64,000 nt of DNA from Nitrospirota bacterium. Its GTDB lineage: Bacteria; Nitrospirota; Leptospirillia; Leptospirillales; Leptospirillaceae. The DNA lies in NCBI GenBank assembly GCA_021828375.1, contig JAKARS010000004.1:21920-85919 (forward strand), given 5' to 3'. The notes beneath the pieces were generated by a model that was given only the letters and a program-made list of their open reading frames with translations, ran no database searches and had not been told where the DNA came from. Made by a program: the position numbers and the translations under genes. This document shows positions 34,845 through 43,103 of this stretch, in pieces; position 1 is the stretch's first letter, and every line of letters begins with the position of its first letter.

Positions 34845-35953
34845 TCTTTTCCCTTCGTTCCTTTTGCTCCCTACGTTCAGTTGTCTTCTCTGCCCTGGGG
34901 GGCCTCCTTTTTTTCTCGGGTCCCCCTTCGGCGGAGCCCGCCAATCTTCCTGCTCCCCTTTTTGTCCTTTCTTATCCCCATGGGCGCCTGACATTGGCCA
35001 GTGGAGGGGATCCTCCTCTGCTCTTTGTTCTCTCCAAGCCTTCCGGCTCGCTCTTTCGCCTCAATATGGAAAATGGGCAGGAGTCCCTTCGGCTGGGCGG
35101 GATTCCCCGCCCTGAGGACCTGGCTGTCGACGCCGGGGGCCGCAGGGTCCTGGTCTCTCTTGACTCAAGTCGGAGTCTCTGGGTTCTTCCTGTCTCTTCG
35201 GGGCCTCCTGTCAGCATGACGGTGGGGCTCAATCCAGGACAGATCATTCGAACCCCCACCGGAGATCTCTATCTTGCCGCTCGGGCCGTCCATATCATCT
35301 ACCACTTGAATCCCGTGACGGACCGACCGGATGGCTGGAGTGCGATGGGTGACGTCTTTCCCCTGATCGCTTCCGACGGCAAGGGGGATCTTTGGCTTCC
35401 CCTGTCCCGGGGTGAGCAGGTGGCCGACCTGTCTCCCCGAACCCTTGAAACTCGCAAGCTCTTCGATATCGACTCCTGCCGGGAGCCTTCCCGGGTGATT
35501 CCCCTGCCCTCGGGAGGCTTTGTTGTGGGGTGCCGTAATGCCCTTCTTCTGGAAGGGCCGAACGGGGAGGAGACCGCCCGCCTCCGTCTCCGGGGACCGC
35601 TTTCCCGGGGAGTCCAGGACATGGTTCTTCTTCCGGGAGACACTCGTCTTCTCGTCTCCTTTCGAAAATGCAAAACTCTGAATCTTTATCATCTTCCTGA
35701 TCTTTCAAGGATTTCCTCGTTTCGTCTCCCCTATCTCCCTGTGCGCTTGTATTATTTTGAAAAATGGCCTACTCTTTTTATTGTGATGGACGACCCGGGA
35801 AATGACAGGACAAGGCTTTCTGACTATCCCCTCTCCGCTTTCGGAACTCCTCCCCTGTCGACTCAGACTGTCCGGAAATCCCCTGCTCTTTTGCCGACAA
35901 AGCCTTTGCCTCCTGCTGTTCCCTCACCCTCCAGCCCAAGGACCCATTCATGA
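34793..35953 (+). CDS. exported beta-propeller-like protein
   Basis: 386 residues. A basic N-terminus and hydrophobic segment (about 12-45) form a long signal peptide or anchor ending near SGPPSAEPA. The rest contains repeated strands of the YncE/SMP-30 type, with units such as GSLFRLNMENGQ, RRVLVSLDSSRSLWVLPV, GDLYLAARAVHIIYHL and LLVSFRKCKTLNLYHLPD, spaced about 40-45 residues apart, so a six- or seven-blade propeller is likely. A single disulfide could form between Cys in DSCREP and VGCRN. The C-terminus is Pro-rich. It overlaps the previous gene by 52 bp and fabI by four. Function unknown. Confidence 0.7.
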   Translation: MEQEKRRGEIPLAGSALIFSLRSFCSLRSVVFSALGGLLFFSGPPSAEPANLPAPLFVLSYPHGRLTLASGGDPPLLFVLSKPSGSLFRLNMENGQESLRLGGIPRPEDLAVDAGGRRVLVSLDSSRSLWVLPVSSGPPVSMTVGLNPGQIIRTPTGDLYLAARAVHIIYHLNPVTDRPDGWSAMGDVFPLIASDGKGDLWLPLSRGEQVADLSPRTLETRKLFDIDSCREPSRVIPLPSGGFVVGCRNALLLEGPNGEETARLRLRGPLSRGVQDMVLLPGDTRLLVSFRKCKTLNLYHLPDLSRISSFRLPYLPVRLYYFEKWPTLFIVMDDPGNDRTRLSDYPLSAFGTPPLSTQTVRKSPALLPTKPLPPAVPSPSSPRTHS

Positions 35954-36759
35954 CCGATACTCCTTCCCCGGCCTCCTCATTGCTTGCCTCCCGGCATATT
36001 CTTGTGACGGGGGTCGCCAACCGGTGGTCCATTGCCTGGGCTGTGGCCCAGTCCATTGTCAAGGCGGGAGGACGCGTCACCTTCACCTATCAGGGCGAGT
36101 CGCAGCGGTCCACCCTGGAAAAGCTCCTCTCCGAGCTTCCCTCCGTGGGGCCGGCGCCCCTTCTCCTTTCCCTCGATGTGAAAAATGATGAGGAGATCGC
36201 CGCCGTGGCCGATCGCCTGGCGAAGGAGAATCTGCGGCTCGATGGCCTTGTTCACAGCATCGCCTTTGCAAAACGGGAGGAGCTCGACGGTGCCTTTGTC
36301 GATACCAGCCGCGAAGGATTCATCCTGGCCCAGGAGATCAGTGCCTTTTCCCTTGTGGCGCTTTGCCGGGCCTTTCTCCCTCTCCTGAATCCCCAGGCCT
36401 CCATCGTTGCCATGACTTATCTGGGGTCGGAGCGGATCGTTCCCCACTACAACGTGATGGGGGCGGCCAAGGCCTCTCTTGAGGCGTCGGTCCGATACCT
36501 TGCCCATGACCTCGGGGGGAGGGGAATACGGGTCAACGCCCTCAGTGCCGGTCCCATCAAGACGGCCTCGGGACGGGCCATCAAGGGCTTTGTCGACATG
36601 CAGAAGGCCGTCGCCGATCGGGCTCCCCTCAAGGGCCAGGAGCTCACGTCGGATGAGGTGGCGGATGCCACGGTGGCTCTGCTTTCCCCCCTGATGAGGG
36701 CGGTGACGGGCGAGGTTCTCTTCGTCGACCTGGGCTATCGCCAGATGGGGATGTTCTGA
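35950..36759 (+). CDS. fabI: enoyl-[acyl-carrier-protein] reductase FabI
   Basis: 269 residues. The NADH-binding start is VTGVANRWSIAWAVAQ, the FabI variant of the Rossmann glycine motif. The active site is MTYLGSERIVPHYNVMGAAKASLE, giving the Tyr-(x)6-Lys pair, and the C-terminus ends in a GEVLFVDLGYRQMGM stretch. It reduces enoyl-ACP in the last step of the fatty-acid elongation cycle. The start overlaps the propeller gene by four bases (ATGA). Confidence 0.97.
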   Translation: MTDTPSPASSLLASRHILVTGVANRWSIAWAVAQSIVKAGGRVTFTYQGESQRSTLEKLLSELPSVGPAPLLLSLDVKNDEEIAAVADRLAKENLRLDGLVHSIAFAKREELDGAFVDTSREGFILAQEISAFSLVALCRAFLPLLNPQASIVAMTYLGSERIVPHYNVMGAAKASLEASVRYLAHDLGGRGIRVNALSAGPIKTASGRAIKGFVDMQKAVADRAPLKGQELTSDEVADATVALLSPLMRAVTGEVLFVDLGYRQMGMF

Positions 36760-36823
36760 GAAGTTCGGGAATGGGAGAAGTCTTTCTCTCATCCCGTCCA
36801 ACCTTCCTTTGAAGGAGAGTTCC

Positions 36824-37756
36824 ATGGACAAAGAGGTCACCTACCGTGTCGGAATTCCCGTGATGGGAGTCCGGGGAGAATCGCTCGGTCGGCTGGAAAA
36901 GGTTCTCTTGATGGAGTCGCGCCATCAGGTGACGGCGCTGGTTGTCCGCTCGCTCGACTCCATGCATATCCTTCCCCTCGACCGGGTTACAGAGCTCACT
37001 GCCGCGGAGATTCGGACAAATGTCTCTCCCGAGGAGCTTCATGGCTTTCCCGTCTTCGACCCCACCCAGTATGAGGAGGTTCCCCCCTGGTTTTTTCCTC
37101 CGGGCCACCACATCGAGCTGGGAGCCCTGGTGACAATCAAGCCGCTTGACGTTCGGGAGCAGGGCGAGGAAGATGCCATGACCCGACGTGCCTTCATGGG
37201 ACGCTCAGTGGCCATTCTTGCGGCGGCGATCGGAGTTTCCCTTTTGGTTCCCATCGGGGGGTATATCATGGCCGCGGCCACCACCCCCGTGAAGGACTCC
37301 TGGCGTGAGTTGGGGGTCAAGCTGCAGGACCTTCCGATGGACGAACCCGTCTCTCACTCCTTCCGGGCCTTCTCCGTCAGCGGGTGGATGCGTGTTCCCG
37401 AAGAGCGGTCGGTCTGGCTCATTCGCCATTCGGGAGCTTCCGATCCCCAGTCGGAGCCCGAGGACAAGATTCTGGGCCTCGATTCTCCCCTTGAACTGGC
37501 CGACTCGGATCCTCGTCTGACCGTTCTCTCCCCCATCTGTCCCCATCTGGGATGCGAGCCCCAGTGGCACAAGGGCCAGAAGCTTTTCATCTGCCCCTGC
37601 CATCACTCCATCTACCAGTTGAACGGGAAACGCATAGGGGGGCCGGCTCCCCGTCCGATGGACCAGCTTCCGGTCCGCATTGCTTCCGATGGTTCCATCT
37701 CGGTCATCTACGAGCAGTTTGCCATCGGTATCGCTGCCAAAAAACGTCTGGCCTGA
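36824..37756 (+). CDS. PRC-barrel/Rieske iron-sulfur protein of a bc-type complex
   Basis: 310 residues from ATG with GAAGGAG seven bases upstream. Residues about 6-75 look like a PRC-barrel domain (GIPVMGVRGESLGRLEKVLL ... HILPLDRV). A linker leads to MTRRAFMGRS (119-128), a twin-arginine-like motif before the membrane helix (128-150), then the Rieske domain with cluster motifs CPHLGC (239-244) and CPCHHS (257-262). The usual second motif is CPCHGS, so His replaces Gly. This is the high-potential iron-sulfur subunit of a quinol:cytochrome c oxidoreductase, with its cluster domain outside the membrane. A cytosolic PRC domain ahead of the helix is unusual. The cytochrome subunit gene follows after 16 bp. 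Confidence 0.9.
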   Translation: MDKEVTYRVGIPVMGVRGESLGRLEKVLLMESRHQVTALVVRSLDSMHILPLDRVTELTAAEIRTNVSPEELHGFPVFDPTQYEEVPPWFFPPGHHIELGALVTIKPLDVREQGEEDAMTRRAFMGRSVAILAAAIGVSLLVPIGGYIMAAATTPVKDSWRELGVKLQDLPMDEPVSHSFRAFSVSGWMRVPEERSVWLIRHSGASDPQSEPEDKILGLDSPLELADSDPRLTVLSPICPHLGCEPQWHKGQKLFICPCHHSIYQLNGKRIGGPAPRPMDQLPVRIASDGSISVIYEQFAIGIAAKKRLA

Positions 37757-37772
37757 CAGGAAGGGATAAAAG

Positions 37773-39140
37773 ATGGGACACAAAATTTATGCCTATCTCG
37801 ACGAGCGCATCAGAATCTCGAGTCTGATGGGCTTTCTCCTAAACGAGCCGATGCCTGGCGGATCCCGGTGGGCCTACATTCCGGGCTCCATGGTGTTCTT
37901 TGTCCTGATCCTCCAGTTTGTCACGGGGATGATGCTCGCCTTTTACTACGGCGGGACTCCCGATCACGCCTGGGACAGCGTCAACTATATCGACCACCTC
38001 ACCTATAATGGCGTGGGCGTCGGACGGCTGATCCGGGGAATCCATTACTGGGGGTCCTCGATCATGGTGATTGCCGTGGGGATCCATCTCCTTCAGGTCT
38101 TTCTCTGGGGAGCCTACAAGCGGCCTCGGGAGATCATGTGGCTCGTCGGCGTGGTGCTTCTCGGCCTGACCATGACGGCCTCCTTCTCAGGATACCTCCT
38201 GCCTTGGGATGAGCGGGCCTATTGGGGGACGATCGTCGGAACCAACATGATCGGTCTTGTTCCTTTTGTGGGTGAGGCCATCAAGGATGCCATCCGGGGC
38301 GGGGTGGGGCTGGGGGCCTTGACCCTTTCGCACTTCTTCACCCTGCATACGATGATCCTTCCCACCCTCTTCATTCTCTTTGTCATGCTGCACATGGTGA
38401 TCTTTCGCCGGGTGGGGCCGGCCGGTCCCTTTTCCGGCTCTCCGGAAAAGCTCGAGGCGACGAAGGATACCTTTTACCCGCGCCAGGTGTTGATGGATGC
38501 CTTTGGGATGCTGGGGATCTTCATTTTTATCCTGGCGCTCGCCATCCTTCATCCTCCCGGACTCGAATCCGTTGCCAACCCGTCCAATGCAGCCTACAAT
38601 CCGACCCCTGCATGGTACTTCGACTGGATCTTCGAGCTTCTCAAGCTCATTCGTCCGGAGATCGTGGGGGTCGTGGGGCTCCCTGTCCTGATTGCCGTCG
38701 TCCTGGTCTTCTTGCCGTTCATCGACAAAAAGCCGGTGCGCTCCCCATTCCGGAGACCGTTTGCGGTCTTGTCCACCCTCTTTGTCCTGACCTCCATGCT
38801 GGTTCTCTCCCTCATGGCCGAAAACGGGTATAAAAAACTTGTCGATGTCGACAGGGCGGCCATGCTCAGGGGCCAGACGGTCTTCAACACCGCCGGATGC
38901 ATGGGATGCCATACGCTCTTTGGGAAGGGCGGCAAGATTGGCCCCGATCTCTCCGAAGAGGGGCTTGTGGGCCATTCGGAGCATTGGCTGACAGTGCAGT
39001 TTGTCAACTCCAAGGCCCACTTTCCGGACTCCATCATGCCGGATTTCACCTATCTCACGCCGCAGCAGCAGCACGATCTTGCCATGTACATCTCCTCGCT
39101 GGGGCGCATGAACTGGCCTGACCCCACAAAGACCCCCTGA
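37773..39140 (+). CDS. fused cytochrome b / cytochrome c subunit of a bc-type complex
   Basis: 455 residues. Heme b ligands are H91/H105 (14 apart) and H192/H207 (15 apart), the longer second spacing being that of b6-type cytochromes. The N- and C-terminal cytochrome b parts are joined. The Qo-site motif reads PAWY (279-282) rather than PEWY. After the last helix (about 331-347) a c-type cytochrome domain follows with CMGCH (376-380) and Met ligand M422 in SIMPDF. Together with the Rieske gene it gives a two-gene quinol:cytochrome c reductase with no separate cytochrome c1. In an iron oxidiser such a complex might run in reverse, but that is inference. Confidence 0.93.
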   Translation: MGHKIYAYLDERIRISSLMGFLLNEPMPGGSRWAYIPGSMVFFVLILQFVTGMMLAFYYGGTPDHAWDSVNYIDHLTYNGVGVGRLIRGIHYWGSSIMVIAVGIHLLQVFLWGAYKRPREIMWLVGVVLLGLTMTASFSGYLLPWDERAYWGTIVGTNMIGLVPFVGEAIKDAIRGGVGLGALTLSHFFTLHTMILPTLFILFVMLHMVIFRRVGPAGPFSGSPEKLEATKDTFYPRQVLMDAFGMLGIFIFILALAILHPPGLESVANPSNAAYNPTPAWYFDWIFELLKLIRPEIVGVVGLPVLIAVVLVFLPFIDKKPVRSPFRRPFAVLSTLFVLTSMLVLSLMAENGYKKLVDVDRAAMLRGQTVFNTAGCMGCHTLFGKGGKIGPDLSEEGLVGHSEHWLTVQFVNSKAHFPDSIMPDFTYLTPQQQHDLAMYISSLGRMNWPDPTKTP

Positions 39141-39187
39141 GGAGAACTACCGGCGGGGCGGCGTGTCAAAAAAGAGCCTGAAACGAG

Positions 39188-39213
39188 AAAGGCCCCTTTT
39201 CGGGGCCTTTTTT
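39188..39213 (+). terminator. rho-independent terminator after the bc operon
   Basis: AAAGGCCCC (39188-39196) pairs with GGGGCCTTT (39202-39210) around TTTTC, followed by three more T. It ends the plus-strand operon. The A-run on the other side lets it serve the convergent glutaredoxin gene as well. Confidence 0.9.
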
Positions 39214-39275
39214 GTTGGGGAAGAAGGGAGTCTCCTTCCCCTCTGGGCGAGTGGTGAAAGTTTTGGAGGAGGAAG

Positions 39276-39527
39276 TTATCGGGCCGACTTGAGAAGCGAA
39301 ATCGCCCGCTGCCTGTCGGGAACGCCGACAAAATAGGGCCGATCCCCAACCAGTGTCGTGGGAACGGAGCGAATGCCGAACCTCTCCGCCAGCTCCTTTC
39401 CTCGGGGGGTATCGATATCGATCTCTTCGTAGCTGAAAGGGATTTCTTGTCGAAGGCGGGTCCAGAAACTCTTGGCGGCAGGGCAACTGGGACACCAGCT
39501 GGCATAGACGAGCCGAACCTTGGCCAT
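39276..39527 (-). CDS. glutaredoxin/thioredoxin-like small protein
   Basis: 83 residues from ATG at 39527; longer upstream reading adds an unlikely 54-residue extension. The CPSC active site lies at residues 11-14 (YASWCPSCPAAKSFW), a helix follows, and the cis-Pro loop is SVPTTLVGD. It is of the glutaredoxin-like size. It could reduce disulfides or pass electrons to a partner. It faces the bc operon terminator. AAAAGATC before the ATG gives only a weak ribosome-binding site. Confidence 0.85.
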   Translation of the reverse strand: MAKVRLVYASWCPSCPAAKSFWTRLRQEIPFSYEEIDIDTPRGKELAERFGIRSVPTTLVGDRPYFVGVPDRQRAISLLKSAR

Positions 39528-39673
39528 GGATCTTTTCTCCTGGAAAATGGTGACAAGAAAGGCTGTTGTCAGCCCCTCTCTCTTGTTTCTATAATAATTA
39601 TAGCACCTGTGGACTGGCTCCGGGAGAGTGAGTTCCCGGAAAAATGGCTTGGTTTGGCAGAAGGAAGAACGCG

Positions 39674-39859
39674 ATGGATTATAAGGCAATGGTGGTCGGG
39701 GGGGTGGCGGGAGGTCTCTTCGGCTTTCTGGTGAGCGCCATCCTGACGCGAAACGGATGCGGGACGGTGGCCTGCCGAATCAACCGGAGCCCTCGGATTG
39801 CAACTCTCTATTATGCCTTTATCGGGGCCTCGTTGGGGCTGACTCTTCATGCCTTCTGA
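39674..39859 (+). CDS. small DUF6132-like membrane protein
   Basis: 61 residues from ATG 39674, which has AAGGAAG six bases upstream; an in-frame ATG at 39644 would add ten basic residues. Two membrane helices (about 6-22 and 44-59) flank a loop with NGCGTVACRINRSPRIATLYY. The GC...C..(N)P...(L)YYAFIGA pattern resembles DUF6132 proteins, which have two Cys in this loop. The role is unknown, though the Cys pair could bind metal or form a disulfide. It overlaps ridA by 11 bases. Confidence 0.6.
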   Translation: MDYKAMVVGGVAGGLFGFLVSAILTRNGCGTVACRINRSPRIATLYYAFIGASLGLTLHAF

Positions 39860-40274
39860 CCGGCCGCCCCTTCCTCCCCCCACATTGACACCCCTGGGCG
39901 CCCCCGCAGGGTCCCCTCCTCCGGTCGGACCCTATAGCCCCGGCATTCTGGCCGGAGGCTGGCTGTACCTCTCCGGTCAGATTGCCCTTCTTGAGGACGG
40001 GACGATTGTGTCGGGGGGGGTGAGGGAGGAGGCCCGACTCATTTTCTCCCGTCTGAGAGAGATGCTCTCCCAAGCCCGGGCCACTCCGTCCCATGTGGTG
40101 AAGCTGACACTCTACCTGACGGACATGGAAGGGTTTCAGGGTGTGAACGAGGCCTGTGCCGCCTTCTTTTCTCCGCCCTATCCCGCGCGTGTCACGGTTG
40201 GAGTGAAAGAGCTTCCCCGGGGGGCGAGCCTTGAGGTCGATGTGGTGGCCTATCTGGGGGAGACTTCTTCCTGA
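39849..40274 (+). CDS. ridA: RidA-family reactive-intermediate deaminase
   Basis: 141 residues. The family core PVGPYSPGILAGGWLYLSGQIAL and the ending PARVTVGVKELPRGASLEVDVVAYL, with the conserved Arg that binds the substrate carboxylate, identify a YjgF/YER057c/UK114 protein. RidA hydrolyses reactive enamine/imine intermediates made by PLP enzymes. About 20 N-terminal Pro-rich residues precede the core, so the true start could lie slightly downstream. It overlaps the membrane gene. Confidence 0.93.
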   Translation: MPSDRPPLPPPTLTPLGAPAGSPPPVGPYSPGILAGGWLYLSGQIALLEDGTIVSGGVREEARLIFSRLREMLSQARATPSHVVKLTLYLTDMEGFQGVNEACAAFFSPPYPARVTVGVKELPRGASLEVDVVAYLGETSS

Positions 40275-40340
40275 GGGACGGCCGCATGTCGGAGGAGGCC
40301 ACGCAGAGATGAGCGGGCGAGAGAGGGAGGAAGACCCTTA

Positions 40341-40388
40341 AAAAAAAAGTCCGATCGCCTTGGAGTGCTCCTTGGCCATCGGACTATC
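40341..40388 (-). terminator. rho-independent terminator of rpmB
   Basis: Read on the minus strand, AGTCCGAT (40378-40385) pairs with ATCGGACT (40348-40355), with an inner GGAG/CTCC stem, followed by nine T (40340-40348 on the plus strand are A). It lies about 50 bp beyond the rpmB stop. Confidence 0.8.
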
Positions 40389-40434
40389 GTTGCCTTGTCT
40401 CTTCCCTGATCCTTGAGGGATCAGGGGAAGGGGA

Positions 40435-40626
40435 TCAGATCGCTTTCTGGACCTTCCCGCTCCGGATGCACCGGGTGCAGACGCGGATGCGGCGGGGCTG
40501 TCCCTCCACAAGAGCGTGAACTGACTGAAGATTGGGCTTGAAGACCCGCTTGGTGACGCGGTGAGAGTGGCTGATCTGATTTCCGACCACCTTGGTCTTC
40601 CCGCAGACGAAACAGTTGGCTGCCAT
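40435..40626 (-). CDS. rpmB: 50S ribosomal protein L28
   Basis: 63 residues from ATG at 40626, the family length; the upstream continuation is not conserved. The sequence carries CFVCGK at residues 5-10 and CTRC near 52-55, making the zinc-binding (C+) form of L28, plus GNQISHSHRVTKRVFKPNLQ. It is a single-gene unit between ridA and recG, with its own promoter and terminator. Confidence 0.96.
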   Translation of the reverse strand: MAANCFVCGKTKVVGNQISHSHRVTKRVFKPNLQSVHALVEGQPRRIRVCTRCIRSGKVQKAI

Positions 40627-40667
40627 GATAAGCTCCCGTGTAAGTCGTTCGATCGAAAATTCCTCAT

Positions 40668-40697
40668 AGTCTAATCCATTTTGTGGGGAGGTTGCAA
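40668..40697 (-). promoter_or_regulatory. probable rpmB promoter
   Basis: On the minus strand TTGCAA (40692-40697) and TAGACT (40668-40673) are separated by 18 bases and lie about 40 bp upstream of the rpmB ATG. Each box matches four of six consensus positions. Confidence 0.45.
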
Positions 40698-40936
40698 TCC
40701 CCCTCCCGCTCTCCGAAGACTCGTTCCTCGGTCTCTTCCGGAAACAGATGATCCTTTCCTGACACCCTCTTCCGAAGAATGGGGGGGCCGGGGAGGGGCC
40801 TTTGGGGTGGAGCTTGGGGTGCCAATTTCTCGGGTTCTTGCGTATGATGGATGTCTGCATGACACACTCCGGCGGGGATTGTCACATACTCCCTGACCCG
40901 GAAGGGCTCCGGATCGACCAATGGGCTCCATAGCCA

Positions 40937-40954
40937 GGGAGGGGCGTCCCTCCC
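40937..40954 (+). promoter_or_regulatory. hairpin adjoining the recG ribosome-binding site
   Basis: GGGAGGG (40937-40943) pairs with CCCTCCC (40948-40954) around GCGT. It ends two bases before GGAAGGAAGG, which serves the recG GTG at 40968. The placement could affect translation initiation. Confidence 0.45.
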
Positions 40955-40967
40955 CGGAAGGAAGGTT

Positions 40968-43103
40968 GTGGCTTCTCCCCCTTTTCCCCGACTGAAACTG
41001 ACCGCTCCCCTCTCGAGCTTCCCCTCGATCGGTCCCCGGCGACAGGCCCGCCTGGAGAGGCGCGGGCTTTCCACGGTTCTCGACCTTCTTTATTGTTTTC
41101 CCTATCGCTATGAAGACCGAAGGATCCGTCTGGTCGTCTCGGAGCTGACGGAAGGAGCCGAGCAGGGATTTGTGGCGACGGTCCGGTCGATCCGGAAAAA
41201 GGTCGTTCCCAAGCTCAAGGCTCCGCTCATCGAGGCGACGGTCTATGATCGCTCGGGGGAGATCCCCGTCGTCTGGTTTGGCCAGGAATATCTTCTTAAA
41301 CACCTGCCGGAGGGCTCCCAGGCCTTTTTTTTCGGGAAGGTGGAGTATTCCTCCTACTCCCGGGGTCTGGTTCTCCGCTCTCCGGTGGTCGAGCCCATCG
41401 ATCCCGAGCAGGGCCTCAGGCGCTCCTACCATATCGGTCGGATCGTTCCGGTCTACCGGGAGGAGGCCGGTCTCTCCACGGGAGTGTTTCGCCGCATTGT
41501 GGGCGATGTTCTGCGGGCCCTTTGGGGGGAGGCCTTTGATCCCCTCCCCGAATCCGTTCGCCGGGAGGCCCATCTGATGGGCTGGTTTCCTGCCATTGTG
41601 GAGATGCATTTCCCCCGGGAGACCGAACGCCCGATGGAGGAGCTTCTTCTTCCGGGGTATCCGCCCCGGGACCGGATTGTCTTTGAAGAGTTCTTCCTGC
41701 TCGAGTATCTCATGATGCTCCGGCGACAGGGGGTTCATCATTCGGGTCGCATGTGGGTTCCTGCGGACGCAGGGGATGATCCTGTTTCTTCCTTTGAGCG
41801 GCAGGCCCCTTTTGCCCTGACGGGGGCCCAGCAGCGGGCCTGCCGGGAGATTGCCAAGGACCTCGCCCAACCCCATCCGATGAATCGCTTTCTCCTGGGA
41901 GATGTCGGCTCGGGCAAGACCCTGGTGGCGGCCTTTGCCATGCTCCAGGCCCTTCGGGCAGGCTGCCAGACGGCCTTTCTCGCTCCGACGGAGATCTTGG
42001 CCCAGCAGCACTGCCGGACGCTCGCCGCCCTTCTCAAGGAAGAGCCGCCTGTCCTTCTCTCCCATTCGGTCAAGGGGGCCGATCGGCGTCGACTTCTTTC
42101 CGGCATCGCGGAGGGGCGCCACAGGGTCATCGTCGGAACCCATGCCATCCTTGAGGAGGGTGTCGTCTTTGAGAAGCTGGGGCTCGTGGTGATCGATGAA
42201 CAGCACAAGTTTGGCGTGGCGCAGCGCAAGGCCCTGTGGTCAAAAGGCCCCAATCCGGATATTCTTGTGATGACAGCCACGCCCATTCCCCGCTCGCTGG
42301 CACTCTCCTATTACGGCGATCTCGAGATCTCCCTTCTCGACGAGCTCCCTCCGGGCCGTCAGCCGGTGGAGACGCGCATCGTCCCCAAGGCCGACGAGAG
42401 CTTCTGGAAAAAGAAAGTGGCTCCGGTGCTGGCCCGCTCCGAGCAGGTCTTTGTGGTCTTGCCCCTGGTGGAGGAGTCGGAGAAGGTCGATGCCAAAAAT
42501 GCCCAGGATGTCCACGGCTATCTTTCGTCGATCTTTCCCCATGTCCGGGTGGGGCTGTTGACCGGACGAATGGCGGGAGAAGAGAAGGAATCGGTCATGG
42601 AAGCCTTTCGAACGGGGGAGATCTCCATTCTCGTCGCCACGACGGTCATTGAAGTGGGAGTCGACATTCCCCGGGCATCCGTCATGGTGGTCGAGAATGC
42701 GGAACGTTTCGGCCTGGCTCAGCTGCACCAGCTTCGGGGACGGATCGGCCGGGGGGGGCTTCCCGGGATCTTTTATCTGGTTCCGGGCGAGGGGATGGGA
42801 GAGGAAGGGCGAAAACGGCTCAGGATTCTTGAGGAGTACTCCGACGGATTCCATGTGGCCGAAGAGGATCTTCGGATGAGGGGGCCGGGAGAGTTCATGG
42901 GGGTGCGGCAGTCGGGCCTTCCGATGTTTGTGGTGGCTGACCTTGTCAGGGACGCGGAGGTTCTTTTTCGTGCGCGCGAGCTCGCCTCTTCCTATGTCGA
43001 GGGGGCGGCAGGACGGATGGAGGCGGCCTGGGAACAGTCGGGCCTCGAGGAGTTTCTGCGGCTTCGCTACCGGGAGGTGGACGTATGGCTCTCGATCCGA
43101 TAG
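40968..43103 (+). CDS. recG: ATP-dependent DNA helicase RecG
   Basis: 711 residues from GTG with GGAAGGAAGG upstream. The N-terminal wedge domain (about 30-160) includes SIGPRRQARLERRG. The helicase core has LLGDVGSGKT (Walker A), VIDEQHKFG (DEQH box), TATPIPRSLALS (motif III) and the C-terminal lobe with ATTVIEVGVDIP and QLRGRIGRG. Near the end YSDGFHVAEEDLRMRGPGEFMG fits the TRG motif. RecG reverses stalled forks and branch migrates Holliday junctions. It overlaps the next gene by 19 bases. Confidence 0.97.
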   Translation: MASPPFPRLKLTAPLSSFPSIGPRRQARLERRGLSTVLDLLYCFPYRYEDRRIRLVVSELTEGAEQGFVATVRSIRKKVVPKLKAPLIEATVYDRSGEIPVVWFGQEYLLKHLPEGSQAFFFGKVEYSSYSRGLVLRSPVVEPIDPEQGLRRSYHIGRIVPVYREEAGLSTGVFRRIVGDVLRALWGEAFDPLPESVRREAHLMGWFPAIVEMHFPRETERPMEELLLPGYPPRDRIVFEEFFLLEYLMMLRRQGVHHSGRMWVPADAGDDPVSSFERQAPFALTGAQQRACREIAKDLAQPHPMNRFLLGDVGSGKTLVAAFAMLQALRAGCQTAFLAPTEILAQQHCRTLAALLKEEPPVLLSHSVKGADRRRLLSGIAEGRHRVIVGTHAILEEGVVFEKLGLVVIDEQHKFGVAQRKALWSKGPNPDILVMTATPIPRSLALSYYGDLEISLLDELPPGRQPVETRIVPKADESFWKKKVAPVLARSEQVFVVLPLVEESEKVDAKNAQDVHGYLSSIFPHVRVGLLTGRMAGEEKESVMEAFRTGEISILVATTVIEVGVDIPRASVMVVENAERFGLAQLHQLRGRIGRGGLPGIFYLVPGEGMGEEGRKRLRILEEYSDGFHVAEEDLRMRGPGEFMGVRQSGLPMFVVADLVRDAEVLFRARELASSYVEGAAGRMEAAWEQSGLEEFLRLRYREVDVWLSIR

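Larger units (their letters stand above)
40627..40967. other. 341-bp region between rpmB and recG without a gene
   Basis: I find no credible coding frame here. It holds the divergent promoters of rpmB and recG. Toward recG there is a TATGAT at 40843-40848 with no good -35, and a hairpin just before the recG ribosome-binding site (listed separately). The central part (about 40720-40820) is GC-rich and nothing else is evident. Confidence 0.6.

Noticed and set aside
40671-42206. Minus-strand frame of 511 codons across the recG 5' half and its upstream region
   Set aside because: RecG motifs are present on the plus strand over most of it, and the minus translation lacks any recognisable domain.
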